Notes: a model not told the origin generated them from the letters alone. Shown: positions 32,277 to 44,023, counted from the stretch's first letter. The stretch: 64,000 bases of DNA from Rhyacophila brunnea (GCA_022495005.1 JAGYXB010000272.1:310001-374000), one strand, 5' to 3'. Translations and numbers: made by a program.

Positions 32277-33149
32277 TTCGTATATAAAGATGCTTATGTC
32301 AGCAGCCATTGTCACGTAATACAAGTGTAAATAATTAGTATATTATTATAATATGTTGATTTACAATTTTAATTTAATTAATTTTCAAAATGTAGCTAAA
32401 ACTAGAAAATAGTATTAACGATCGGAATATTATGGGTTATATTTGACTGACTATATTTTACTGAGGGAGCAGTGAATACACAATATATTACAATTAATTT
32501 ATAAAGCGTTATGGATAGGGTGATCATAATATTTAAAGAAAAATTATCGAAGAATCAGTCAAAAATTTTCCATACTTTACAGTTTAAAGTAAGGATACTT
32601 TTTGGCGGACTTAGTTGCGGATCATTTTAATTTAGAAAAGTGACAATGACAATATTGTAGTATATTCATTTACATTAGACATTAAAAAAACACCTATATC
32701 TAGTTGTAGTATTGAGGTTAGATAACTATATATTTATTATAAGCGTTAGTTTAAATAATTGTCTAACGTCTAACGTATAATAAATGGGTTTTTAATAAAA
32801 AGCTTTCAATTTTCTATTGTTAAGCCGTTGTAACGCTTCTGCGCCAACCTTTTATGGCATCTTGGAAGAATATAGATACTAGGTAATGTAAATATCTACC
32901 TACATAGATAGATTATATAATATATTATAATGTAGCCAAGGTAGACTCAGAATTGCGGCTTAAACAAAGTTGAAACTCCTCGTATGTGCTACATTTGAAA
33001 TTTCACAGATATAACCAAAAAAGCATACGTTACCACAATTTAACACCATTCAAATAAAATTTCCATACCTCTGTATGTTAGCCATTCCCCGAGCGACATA
33101 TTGTAAGCTCCATTATCATCTTAGTGACTTAAGTTGTCTAACTCTCTAT
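32277..33149. other. AT-rich spacer with one hairpin
   Basis: ATTTATTATAAGCGTTAG (32732-32749) pairs with CTAACGTATAATAAAT (32770-32785). No other feature supported. Confidence 0.5.
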
Positions 33150-33245
33150 CCATATATTCTTCTTCTCTGATACTAGAGCCGAGGGTGGACTTTGGCCATC
33201 TCAAGCTGATTCCTCCACCCAAACTGGCCCTTCATTGTCCTTCTT
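33150..33245 (-). mobile_element. Probable LINE 3' tail, reverse
   Basis: ATATTCTTCTTCTCTGATAC, then GAGCCGAGGGTGGACTTTGG and CCATCTCAAGCTGATTCCTC: reversed, a GGAGGAATCAGCTTG... sequence with a GAGAAGAAGAATAT tail, in the style of GAAGAAG-tailed LINEs. It does not match the LINE-alpha copies here, so it is another family. Little more can be said. Confidence 0.45.
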
Positions 33246-34556
33246 CAGTTAATCACACTCAACGCTCAAAAGTCATATATTTATAGCATTAATTGAATTA
33301 GTGTTTATATAATATAACTCTATCCATTATCGTACTTATTATTGTTCTGCAGATGGTCACCAAATATCGTAGAATTTTAATTAATTTATTCGAAAATAAA
33401 TTGTGTGAATTATAAATTCAAGATTTTCACAGCATGCAGATAAATAATGCAAGTTATATTAAAAAATAATCAAACAAAATTGGAAGTATAATACAAAAAG
33501 CTCATCACTGAAAATATCTACATCTCTGGAGCGTGTATTGACCATCTACGCAACCCTCCATATTGTAGCCTGATATCCATATCATACCTGACAATATTAC
33601 AGACTTTTAAATGTAATTTCTAAGTAAAAAAACTTTTCTAGAATTATTTTGTCAAATAATTTGATGTTATATATATATATATGAGGTATTGCACTGACAA
33701 AGGCGATAAGGCAAGTAACATTGTAAGGTAAAAGGAACAAGTACCCTTCGTGTCGACTTGCCATTTGCTTCAACAAAATAATCCAGAGGTCGTCAAGTAA
33801 ATCGACGAAGTAGGATTATCAATATTACTATTAATGGTATGTTTAGAGTTTGAAATCTTGGAATCGCGCACGATTTATTAATACATAATTCCCGATATTG
33901 CAAAATATTTGAAACTTGGATTTTGGGGCTTAGATTGAGAAAAAATACATTCTATTATAGTCGAGACTATAAAAGTTACATTAAAAAATTTGGAAAAAAA
34001 TCTTAAAAATACAGGATCAGAAAAAATGCATAATTAGAAAACTGTATAAGTTTAGGTACACAAATCGATTTGCAAAACATTCGTTACAAAAAAGTCTTCA
34101 TTTTTCCGAATTGGCAGTTTGCTAAATACAAAAAAAAAACAACTACTTCATCGTACGCAATTTATGATACTTTTTAACGAAAAAATATTTAAACATGTAC
34201 TGAAGAACGTTGTAAAAATTCATATAATCACCAAAATACACGCGATCTTATCCAGGAGTACTAAACAGGAACTACTGTCGACCAAGAACCTCTTGTCCAC
34301 GTGTTAAAACTATGAACTAACAATCCCCTCCAGTGCATCCAATCGCACTTCCGTTTTCAGATGAGGAACGCCCCCAAATTTCATTCAATTCAATCATTTA
34401 ATTTTACGCTCACGTGGTGTACGGATCAGTCAATGTACTTAATTTGAAGCTTTTTTAATCTACGTAATTTTGAATTATTGCGAAGAAGAAAAGTAGTAGC
34501 ATCTAAAAAGAGAGCCGATACATTATTTAAACACGCCTCTAGCACGCGTTGCCGCC
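33246..34556. other. AT-rich spacer
   Basis: Contains a (TA)n microsatellite (about 33668-33682) and nothing else recognised. Open frame 34119-34307 (62 codons) is very lysine-rich from A-runs and unconvincing. Confidence 0.5.
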
Positions 34557-34817
34557 ATGACAAGTACGCCACTAGAAGTCTTCTACATGCGACTACAACA
34601 ACTTCCTGTTATCGCCGATTTTTTGTTGTCGTACAATAAATATGAAAACAAATCAAAATATGTGACACGCTTTGTCACATTAAATCTCGAACATGAACTA
34701 CTGGAGTCTGTCTTCTATAAGCTGGCGTATGGTTTGCCCCCGCTTCAGCATTCAGCACTGCATTACCTCTTGTTCCCTCCCATTGAAAACTTGCAACAAT
34801 CAAACGCGATGGCATGA
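34557..34817 (+). CDS. Unrecognised 86-codon open frame (doubtful)
   Basis: ATG in a favourable context (GCCGCCATGA) opens an 86-codon frame ending TGA at 34815. Composition is more balanced than the surroundings and the predicted protein is not built from A-run codons (Leu-rich, with LPVIADFLLSYNKY and HELLESVFYKLAYGLPPLQH). I recognise no domain, signal peptide or membrane segment. No intron signals or neighbouring coding evidence were established. It may be chance, a fragment of an unknown transposon or, least surely, a small exon. Similar frames occur by chance in a window of this size. Confidence 0.15.
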   Translation: MTSTPLEVFYMRLQQLPVIADFLLSYNKYENKSKYVTRFVTLNLEHELLESVFYKLAYGLPPLQHSALHYLLFPPIENLQQSNAMA

Positions 34818-35116
34818 TACTTTCCGTCCGCAAACGACGTGACGTGAACGCCAGCTAATAGAATACAGACTCTTCTTTGGTTGACATATTATTTAACAAA
34901 TGAATTATTATGTTAGCGGTAATCAATTGACCTATTCTGCATCAGAATTTTTTTAGATTTAGATAGAAATACATTCTCAATATTTTTTTTTGTATATTAC
35001 CTAGAGCTATTATCAATTTTAATAAAACCATGATCATCATTCTAACCATATCACTTAGTTCTCATTATTACTATATAATTGGTATTTTAAAAGTCGTTTG
35101 GTGAAATGAAATCGTA

Positions 35117-35551
35117 TACAGTATAACCTCGTTTTTACGTGCCCGGAATTCACGTTTTCCCGGCAATTGCGTGTAATTTTTTCAGTCCCAATGTATTTCA
35201 GTACATTTAATACCCGAATTTACGTTTTTCTTTCCCGCGATTTACGTCGGAAATATTCAAAATATGCGAGGTACGCGCGCTTAACAATGATTGGGTCGTC
35301 ACATTCGAACGGCGTAAGATGAGAATTACATAACAAAAATGCAACAAACTAATATACATGATTTTTTTAATAAAAAATTAAAAAAAATTCAATAAAAACT
35401 TAAATTGAATGTTGTTTTTTAATAAAACGTTATTTTTTTAGAAACATACAATTTAAGTGCTCTTTTTTCAATACCCCCTTTTACATTTTCCCTCCAATTA
35501 GGTTTTTTTTCTTCAGTCCCTTAGAAAACGTAAAATAGGGGTTATACTGTA
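35117..35551. mobile_element. pogo/Tigger-like MITE, 431 bp, TA duplication
   Basis: TA (35117-35118), then CAGTATAACCTCGTTTTTAC; the right end in reverse complement reads CAGTATAACCCCTATTTTAC, followed by TA (35550-35551). CAGTATA-type ends and a TA target are typical of the pogo branch of Tc1/mariner. GTGCCCGGAATTCACGTTTT and CCCGCGATTTACGTCGG are subterminal GC-rich words. AT-rich interior, no transposase. Confidence 0.85.
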
Positions 35552-36129
35552 TGTTCGTTTTTTTAAATGTCAATACAGGTATATTGATTTTAGAGTAGTT
35601 ACCGAAACTTCGTCCGCGGGCCGTGGTTAAAAAATCTGTCTAATAAAATTCCAAGATATAGAAAGCAGCGGCGCACCCATAAATTGACTTTTGGCGAGGG
35701 GTTGGGGGCGGTCCGGGTAGGTGGGCGGTAGGTTAATCAAATCTGCTATTACATCTTTGCATTCAAAGTAATAGCTTTCCAAAGGAATTGTCTGCAGACT
35801 TCACCCAAACGAATAAACGCGATCGCTTTTACAAATCACAACAGACAACAAGAAATTATCTCGTTTGTGAATAATAATAAGCCATGATTGAAAATGCTTA
35901 GCTTCAAAAAATTCATAACAACCGAATTATAGATTCGATAATTTAAAAGTATAAAATGAATTATACAACTTTTGTTTTTAAATAGATGTGCATAACGTAA
36001 TGCTACATTTTCGTAAGTTGTCGAAAGTTGAAAATATAATATAAAGATAGTTAGTTGGTGATCTTCAGTTTATTGACGTTTGTTGACTTGTTATTGACAT
36101 TTCAGTTTTGAATAAAATTTAATAATATG

Positions 36130-36349
36130 ATTGTCGGGGTACTGTTTGGTTAAAGCGGATACAGCGGAAAACGCATTTTGAAAATAGCCGATAAACTGAA
36201 TTATTTGTTGGTTTGGGTTAGTTTAGGTTAGGTTAGGTTAGGTTAGGTTAAGTTTGGTTAGGTTAACCTAGCAAATAATCCAGTTTATCGGCTATTTTCA
36301 AAATGCGTTTTCCGCTGTATCCGCTTTAACCGAACAGTACCATTGTCGG
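36130..36349. mobile_element. Palindromic TTAGG-loop element, perfect 8-bp TSD
   Basis: ATTGTCGG at 36130-36137 and 36342-36349 flanks a 204-bp element. The left arm GGTACTGTTTGGTTAAAGCG, GATACAGCGGAAAACGCATT, TTGAAAATAGCCGATAAACT, GAATTATTTG is matched almost perfectly by the right arm over about 75 bp. The centre is (GGTTA)-type: GGGTTAGTTTAGGTTAGGTT and several more units, i.e. a short run of the insect telomere repeat. The arms would fold into a very stable hairpin. No coding capacity. Other members: 43369-43497 (complete), 21444-21494 and 63563-63635 (partial). Confidence 0.9.
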
Positions 36350-37664
36350 TTTTTGTGAAAAATCTATGAATAAAAGTTTACGGCGGAAACTCGGGTAATT
36401 GAATTTGCAACAGCTAGTGTGCTCGTCTGTTATAATTATGTTTACGGCAACGCCGCGTAAAATGAATATTCCACGACTTTCCATTACACATCCCACATAA
36501 TATTGTATGGCGTTGCTTTTAATAATTACATTTTTCCTCTTTGTGTATACTGAACAAAGTATTGAAAAAATACACATTGAAAATTTATTTATATGTAGGA
36601 ATAATTTTGAAAATATGTAGTGGACTGATTATTATATTTATTATTCCAATATATTCCCGTACAAATGACAGAATGAATATACTAATTCAATTTGTTTTCT
36701 TTTTCAATTCTACAAAATAGACAATCCACACTTCATTTCACCACTACACCAATACTTACTAACCACTTTGCCTACTTCTTATGAATAATTTCAAATGCGT
36801 CATTTGACGACAGTTGAATGAAGGTTTGCAGGCTCTTCTGTCCGTATTTCACCTCACCACTTCACTACTGTTATCTGTCCACTTTATCTAATCTTATGCG
36901 TTTTTTTTTAAATATGTTTTATCCAATAATATCGGTAATAATCGTATTGATACTAACGTATCAAAGTATCTTTGGAGAATTGGTAAAAACATATCGATAC
37001 CTACTTTATATTTCATATATTACTTGACATTTTCGATGAATTATAATTCACTATTTATACAATCAAAATAATATTCTTTTGATTGAAATAATCGAGTCAG
37101 CTGTTATCTGGCGTTTTCGTCAATGGATGACTGACTAAGTGGAAAACGGATATACAGAATTTATTATTGCGGTCAGCTGCTTACCGGGTTTGCTTTAATT
37201 TGACACTATGGAAAATAGATATTTAATTTGTAATTCTATATTGTAATAATTCATAACATGCCGAGCAAACGCATATTTGTTTTCGAAAATACCCAAGTCA
37301 GGATTACAAATACAACTCAATGTATTAACGTATGCAACGGAAAAAATACACCCTTCAAATAAATGGGATCCAAATTGAGTGGCGTGACAGAACGTGGAAA
37401 GATCTGAAAAACAACTAATCAACCACAACAGAAACATGGACCACCAAACCAATCAGCCTGCACTACGCTAGGTCTTAATCGAGCATAATATTATCATAAT
37501 GTAAACATAAATAGGCACAGCGTTCGGTTGTGAAGCATCATCAGTTTTTTTTATTCTTTGGAATGTCTCAGAAGCAGTTACCTAACACTGAGATCATTAC
37601 TAACGTTCCCTCTAATTTTTCTATTGTGTGTGCGGATCATCAACGAATTTGAGACATGGCGTAA
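36350..37664. other. AT-rich spacer, nothing recognised
   Basis: Short open frames only. No inverted repeats or family matches. Confidence 0.5.
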
Positions 37665-38370
37665 CAAGGATTGGTGTCACCTGGTGCGGTAAATTAACAC
37701 CCCCCCCCCCACAAACACACACATACAATTTTTTATTATATTATATTTATTAATTTCAGTGATTTTATATAATAATAATACTACCAACGATAATTTTTGA
37801 AGTAAATAAAGTAGGAAATAAAGAAAAAAAAATATGCCTTGATAAAATATATTACATACTAAACTTGCAGAATGTTTTTTTACATTTTTATATTAAATCT
37901 ATATATTTGTATATTGGGTTGTTTTTGTTCAATATAAACACTTTTATGCAAAATAAACATTTATAAACAATGTGTTTATTTTCACCCGGACGAATATATT
38001 TTTCTTATTAATTTTACAACTACGTAAGAATTTTTTCCCGGAACATAGGTGTTCATTGATAAACACTAAAATACGTATCTTATTTTTGTATACTTTGGCA
38101 CGCGATAGAATGGAACGGATATAGTGATCCCGCTCGACGTAAAATTTGACTTGCGTGCTCGCGTTAGTCGCACTTGACCTTCGCCTTCCGAGAAATGAGT
38201 TGAAGAATTGTGAATGTGATGATTTCGTGCATTCGAGCAAAACTAAAATCTGGCAAAGGAAACTTTCTTTTACAATATTTTTGTGTGAAGACTGTGCGGG
38301 GATGAGTGCATGTGTGCTGACACATTTCGGTAGGTGTGCGCGCGCTTCATGCTCATCAAATTTCTGAATA
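37665..38370 (+). mobile_element. Repeat E copy 2
   Basis: First segment ATGGCGTAACAAGGATTGGT, GTCACCTGGTGCGGTAAATT and a C-run, then GATAATTTTTGAAGTAAATA. The second segment starts TGATAAACACTAAAATACGT (about 38057) and ends GTAGGTGTGCGCGCG. Relative to copy 1 it has about 230 bp of different sequence between the segments and a 38-bp extra stretch (near 38148-38188, CTTGCGTGCTCGCG). Its 171-codon minus-strand frame (37944-38459) is the longest in the window but is repeat sequence without a recognised domain. Confidence 0.65.
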
Positions 38371-39427
38371 TCAGATACATACTTAATGCTGGTAGGTCGG
38401 AATTTAGTGGAGTGAGAAATAAAACAAAATAACTTAACACTTTGAAAAAATAGGAGCATTCATGGTCTTATAGTGAAATGGTATCATAATATAATTTAAT
38501 GTGTGCTTAATTGTGTGACATCAGTTTGACGATTATCGGAATGAAGGAAAGGTATTGACTTCGTTCTTGGTAGAATAAGTAAATTTCCTTGCAATTATAT
38601 TTTCAGAAAATCTAGCGTTTTTCCTACAAAATAGCTTGTTTTCGTACCCCGTCTGGCATTTTTTTGTTAACGATAGTTGGCAACACTCCATATGATTGAT
38701 GAATTGGCCGAATTCTGCGGAGATATATCGCAGCGGAAAACTATATATATGCCCAGAATCAGACGGTTTGATAAGATTTTTTGAATTCCGATACAACTTT
38801 CAAAATTTAAAAAAAATATAATAATAACATGTTTGAGAATCCTAGTGTTGTAATATTTAGATAATCTTTTGACAGGGTAACATATTTTTTAATCTAACAG
38901 TAAAAGGTAAGCGTTTTGTTCTAGGCAATGAATAAATTGTATTTTCACTACAATCAATCACCACCACAGAACTTGTTATAAAGATAGCCGGAGTTTTTTT
39001 TTTTAAATTCTAGCAGCTTTGAAATAAAATTGTGAGTCAAACAAAAATACTTGTAGACAACAGTGAATAAAAATTTTCCCTGCAGAATCGATAATTTTCG
39101 TTTTCAGCGTAATTCATCATGTACTATATTGACTTATTTATATGATAGGTTTATTTACTAGCGAAACTAATCATTATTTATGATACAATTAACATTATTT
39201 TTATCAGTTATTTTAAAACGTTTTACAAAAAATATTATGGAAGTTGCTATGGTTACCACATAAATACGGTAACATAAAAGCGGTTCGCGATAAATTGCCA
39301 CAGTACCCGATTATTTCAGCTGCAACAAAACTAACATATTAACAGCTGATCCAATCGAGAGGAGCTGTTTTGCAAGGGTCCGTCCACATACGGATCCAAT
39401 TGTCCACGTCGGCTTGATGTCAACTAA
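38371..39427. other. AT-rich spacer, nothing recognised
   Basis: Open frame 38533-38796 (minus, 87 codons) has no identifiable motif. No repeats seen. Confidence 0.5.
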
Positions 39428-39613
39428 GTTAAAGGCTTTAAAAGGCAAGTTAAAGTTAGCAAGGCTAACTTTGAGGCATTAGAAAAGTTTGCTGCGTTGT
39501 ATGGAGGACGGAATAATTGCGAAGCTTTTTTAGATTCATTACTTTCAACTCCTAACTCGTCTGTATCAGCAGAGTTTCAGTACATATGTACAGAGAACAC
39601 TTTATATCACTAA
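39428..39613 (+). pseudogene. Protein-like open segment without start (unknown)
   Basis: A 61-codon stop-to-stop frame, no ATG. It reads KVSKANFEALEKFAALYGG, RNNCEAFLDSLLSTPNS, SVSAEFQYICTENTLYH and then TAA. Residue composition looks like a soluble helical protein and not translated AT-rich DNA, which would be Lys/Asn/Ile/Phe-rich. It could be the last piece of a transposon gag or transposase, a decayed host gene, or a 3' exon. I recognise no family. Confidence 0.2.
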
Positions 39614-39799
39614 AGATAAATGACGGAAAAGGAAATCAAGGTTATTTTTTTATTTTATAAACTCTTTCTTTAATCGCCAAGGTGCATGGTTGCTACACCA
39701 GTCCGGTCTCGGGATAAGTGAGTGTGGCACTAAAATCTTTTCATTCTTATACGTTTATAGTGTAATGGAAGGCGGCCGTGTACAAATCGCGGCTGCATG

Positions 39800-39950
39800 T
39801 ACAGTAAAAACGAAACAATGACGCGGTTCGTCGATTGTATATGAACGTATACGTACGAATACGCGGTCATCGGCTGCCAGGCATTTATCACGGTTCCCCA
39901 TACGCACGCACAATATCGACCGACTGCATTATTATTTCGTTTTTACTGTA
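39800..39950. mobile_element. Small Tc1/mariner-type MITE, 147 bp, TA duplication
   Basis: TA (39800-39801), then CAGTAAAAACGAAACAAT; the right end in reverse complement is CAGTAAAAACGAAATAAT, followed by TA (39949-39950). The surrounding sequence (GGAAGGCGGCCGTG... CATG|..|CATGGCGGGTG) has a relative at 43945-43995 that lacks the insertion, which supports both the boundaries and the TA target. GC-richer interior with CG-containing words; no coding. Confidence 0.83.
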
Positions 39951-41259
39951 CATGGCGGGTGAAGAGTTTGCTTTGGAATAATAGCAAAGGTTTTGCTTAG
40001 ATCATGTACACACAGTAATGTGAGGTCAGTAAACGATATTAAAGTATCAATATATAAATAACCCAAGAAGCCTATAATAATATGTACAATAAGTTCTGAT
40101 AAAAATAATGATATAAATTAATAAATTAGATTGCACGGACTATATACTCACTTAAAACAATATGTGAGTCGGTATACAATCTTATTTCCGTAACACATAA
40201 TTCCGCTTAAGTAAATATTAATATATAATAATCACAGAACAGATAATAAATAAAATTCCGATAGGCTATATTCAATACGTAACGTTTTGATGCAAGGTTT
40301 TGAACGGATGGGTGTCATACGGAAATGAAACACGGATTATGCACGTGCAATAGTGTATGTAATACACCAATATTAAAAATGAGCATCAATGCATAAACCG
40401 AGAGCAGTTGTCAGTATTCGACGTATGACGTATTCTTGACACGTGGTTAAGTTTATCCCGGGTTCTTTCTTACTCGAGATCGGTTACCTGCTACTCCTGA
40501 CCCTTTAGGTATTTCAGTCTCCATTATTTCTGAGTTTCTTGATATAGATACGGAAAAAACAAAATATTGATTACACACGATGATTTTTTAAAAGAATATT
40601 TCTTAGCTTACATACTATGTAGTTTCTAAAATATTCATGAATATAAATAAAAAAGAAAAAAAAACTATAATGTACTAATAACTTATTTAAATTGACATAA
40701 AATTCTAATTAACAATATTTTAAAACGTATACTCCAATCCATATTACCTACCTGCTCGCCCTTACGACTGTCTACGGTGGTCAATTGGCCAAGGACAGCT
40801 TCATAGCATATTAGTTCTACCCCTTGATAGATTAATAATTTGTTATGGGGATGAGAGAATCGAAATAGTAATCAGAGGTGCTGGGCTAATTTTTAACGTA
40901 GAGTATCCTCCAGATAACCTTGCCATTGTACACAGTGACAAGGATTTGTGTATATACGCAACCGTATAGTTATTGTATTAGTAAAAGCCAAGCACTTGAT
41001 TGGTTTACTCACGTTTTAATTTAAAAAATCTATTCCAAAGATTAGGTGGAGGATACTCTACCAGAGTTAAATTCAATCTGGACCTGTGTTTCTGCTTTTT
41101 TATATCTAGTTCCGTCTAAAATAAATCTGATAGAATGACATAACTAAATATACAACCCTCTTCTATGCAGGTGGACTATATATATCTCAACAAAAAAGGA
41201 CTGTTGTCGATTAATTTCATGCAATATGTAAAGAAATAGAGGAACAATGTATTAATGTT
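39951..41259. other. AT-rich spacer, nothing recognised
   Basis: No gene, RNA or repeat-family match. Confidence 0.5.
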
Positions 41260-41261
41260 AC

Positions 41262-41730
41262 ATATAAAAATAATTTAAAGATTTTTTATATACCACGTTT
41301 TTAAATTTTCTGTTGAATCATATAAACTTGACAATTCTATGTATTAATAAATACTTTTTGTCTACTTGATAGAAATATTGAATAAATATAGAATACTGAA
41401 ATGTCATTTTGACCTTTCATATTGATATCCATAGTAACGCACGTATATATTAATAATTTAGTTGCTAGGACCCCCTTAGCAACCAACAATAATAACTTTC
41501 CATACAAAACAGATATCTGCTTAAAAATGGCTAAAATTATTTATATTATGCATTGTCGTCGTATTCTGATATATTCTAAAAGTTTCAAATGTCTAGTTAG
41601 TCGGGAAGTTAGTTAAAAATCTTCAATCGTCCAATAAAAATCTTGGACAAACCAGAAAAAAAATGTACTGGACACACAAGAAAAAAATAGTGCTGGACAA
41701 ACAAGAATACGAGCTAATAAAAACGTGGTA
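41262..41730 (+). mobile_element. MITE-A copy 6
   Basis: Core start TACCACGTTTTTAAAT at 41291, right end AAAAACGTGGTA at 41730. A ~45-bp deletion directly after the central hairpin removes the GTGTTTTAC...TTCCGAAA stretch. The lead-in is more diverged (ATATAAAAATAATTTAAAGA). Both GGACAAAC/GGACACAC tracts are present. The 64-codon frame at 41422-41616 is repeat-derived. Confidence 0.87.
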
Positions 41731-42638
41731 ATGACACTTATGATAACAAGAAACTTACTTTGATAGGAAAACTACATATAATTCTGCCTGGTAAAAAAAG
41801 ACCTCTTCAAGATCTTTATTATTATACTTAACCAATTTTGGCAAACATTGTGTGTCATAAGAAGAAGAACAATTAATAAATGTTACTTAATGCAGATGGA
41901 GCTGAAAAAAATGGTTAGCAAAGCTAATTAATAATATTATATTAACTAAAGTAATTTCGCAATGCAAATTTATTACTAGCAAGCTTCAAATTTCATTTTG
42001 AGATGTGTCTAAATTTGATTAATTTTTTTGCAGGTGGTACTTAAAATTACAATCGCAAATAAAAATATGTAAGTGGTCGAAGTAAATCGATATCTCTATC
42101 GTAATCTCTAATAAAATTCAACCGTATTAGAAATATTATGAAATCACCATTATGTGTTGTAATATAAATAGTTCGTACCTATTACTTTATCTGTTATAAT
42201 AATCGTAGGTAGTTGAATCTCTTTCCAGCGTAAAGTCAAAATAGCCAGCACCAACGAGGATACTGTTTTTGGGCAGGCATGCATTTTATTAGTCCAGTTA
42301 CCCAAAAAAGGAGGCACAAAGGATCATAATATTGTGTGAAACCTTTGCAATGACCGGAAGTATGTATGTAGAGTCGTTCCTTTTTTGAATTTCCCGCGCA
42401 ACCCTTCCCAAACTGTATTCATAACAGTCACCCACCTACCTGCAACAACTTCGTGTTTGTACAACACACCCTAGTCTACTCGAGCTCAAGGTTCTGTTGT
42501 TTTATAATACATTAATTGAGATTGTACTTTCGTCGAATCAATATGGTTTCTTTGTGACAATATTGTTTTTGCCGCATCCCTTTCGTCGAAATAAAACATA
42601 ATAATAGTATGTATGTATATTATATTCATTTAGACTTT
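41731..42638. other. Spacer, nothing recognised
   Basis: No supported feature. Confidence 0.5.
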
Positions 42639-43635
42639 ATATTATTTTTTCAATTAAAATTTCAATTATTTTTTTTAACATATTGTGAACATTACAAATT
42701 ATAAGTTTAAGACGTTCACAACGTGACATGAAACATTATTATATAGAAAAAAGTAATAAAAACGATACCTACAAATGAAAATATAAAAAGAAAACATAAT
42801 ATAAACACACAAAAGCAGTGAAAATACAATTATACACCTATAGAAGATCAAAGAAGTACACCGATTATGCTAAGGAGACCATATTTTAAGAATTTATAAA
42901 ATAGCGTCCACTTAAACTTATCCTCATGAAAGTGGAATATATCAACACCCGAAACAATTTGGTTGAACATAGTTATCGCCCTCCCAATTGGCATTACCAG
43001 TGGCAGGCTGGTTCTGTAACTTGGGAGAATATACAACTGATGCTCCCTATTTCTAAGATAGTTATCAGGGACACACAGGTCAACACTGCCCAGAATGGCA
43101 GAGTTCTAATATAAGTTCTAATACCTAGTATAAGTCGAAAAAAATACGTAGCTAAATAAAGATCTCTTCTAAATTGCAGACTGCTGTATGTAATCATTCC
43201 TAAGATAAAGTCAGTTGGATAAAGCTTAAAAGATATACCATACGACCTCAAGTAAAGGAGTCTCAAGAATTTCTTCTGAACCCTTTACACCATAACGCCA
43301 TATTTCAACTGATGCGGTTCCCAAACAATAGACCCACTCTCAAGTCTGCTTCGAACTAAAGAATTAAAGGTACAAGTCGGTTATCCTGGATACAGTGGCA
43401 AACACATTAATCAACAAAACACGACAACAAGTAATCCAGTATATCGGCTATTTTCAAAATGTGTTTGCCGCTGTATCCCGGATAAACGTATAGAACCGAA
43501 TTAAATAAAAGTTTTAATACGGTAACATCCGAAAAGACCCGGGAAGTACGCATGGCGAAGCCCAACATCTTAAGCGCCTTGTTACAAACTGGTAACTATA
43601 TGGATAATAAAATATGTCAGTTTACTCTCAAACGT
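42639..43635 (-). mobile_element. LINE-J fragment, reverse, interrupted
   Basis: The minus strand encodes a C-terminal reverse-transcriptase region in several frames: CNKALKMLGFAMRTSRVFS-like, LVRSRLESGSIVWEPHQLK-like, YPTDFILGMITYSSLQFRRD, LYLATYFFRLI and MPIGRAITMFNQIVSGVDIF. A 3' untranslated part with GTCATG.TGTGAACGTCTTAA, ending in A/TTGAA-rich sequence near 42640, follows. It aligns with 55200-56070. A palindromic element was inserted at 43369-43497. Non-functional. The class is a jockey/CR1-like non-LTR element; I do not assign a clade. Confidence 0.82.
43361..43505. mobile_element. Palindromic element inside LINE-J, perfect 8-bp TSD
   Basis: GAATTAAA at 43361-43368 and 43498-43505. 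The uninterrupted LINE copy (near 55360) has a single such site, confirming the boundaries. The 129-bp insert begins GGTACAAGTCGGTTATCCTG and in reverse complement GGTTCTATACGTTTATCCGG, followed on both arms by GATACAGYGGCAAACACAT. It shares AAAATAGCCGATATACTGGA with the 36138 element but lacks the TTAGG run at its centre. Confidence 0.9.
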
Positions 43636-44023
43636 AATGCCAAGATCTATGTGTGTAGGTAAAATATATCTACACTACATTTTACCTACGGCTTATTCGT
43701 CTACCAGCGTGCACCTAAAATGCACGCAGACACAGCCCCTTATCACTGTCACCAGTGATTACCGCATGCTGCAGATTTCATTACCGATACTGTTTCTATT
43801 GAACCTCCTAACTCGCTGAGTACCGTAAATTGATCGAATTAAATTTGCTGCGGTGTTCAATTAATACACACACTGGCTCCCGCTTCTACCCAACATATTA
43901 TCTCCCCGCATACTTGACCAATCTGTCAGCGTGTTACTGTCATTATAGAAAGCGGCCGTGCATATCCACGGTTGTGCATATATGACGGGTGGTGGTGGGC
44001 ACTTTAACGTATGTCCTTGTAGT
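43636..44023. other. Spacer; empty-site relative of the 39.8-kb locus
   Basis: 43945-43995 (AGAAAGCGGCCGTG, ACGGTTGTGCATATATGACG, GGTGG) resembles the sequence around the MITE at 39802-39948 with the MITE absent. The rest is unremarkable. Confidence 0.5.

Noticed and set aside
36210..36266. True telomeric array or chromosome end
   Set aside because: Only a handful of GGTTA units, confined to the centre of a palindromic element with target-site duplications.
36130..36349. CRISPR-like repeat or integron feature
   Set aside because: The palindrome is a single-unit transposable element in an insect-like genome. No spaced direct repeats occur anywhere in the window.
37944..38459. 171-codon minus-strand open frame, the longest in the window
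   Set aside because: It lies in repeat E. The second copy of the repeat has a shorter, shifted frame, and no domain is recognisable. It is open largely by chance.
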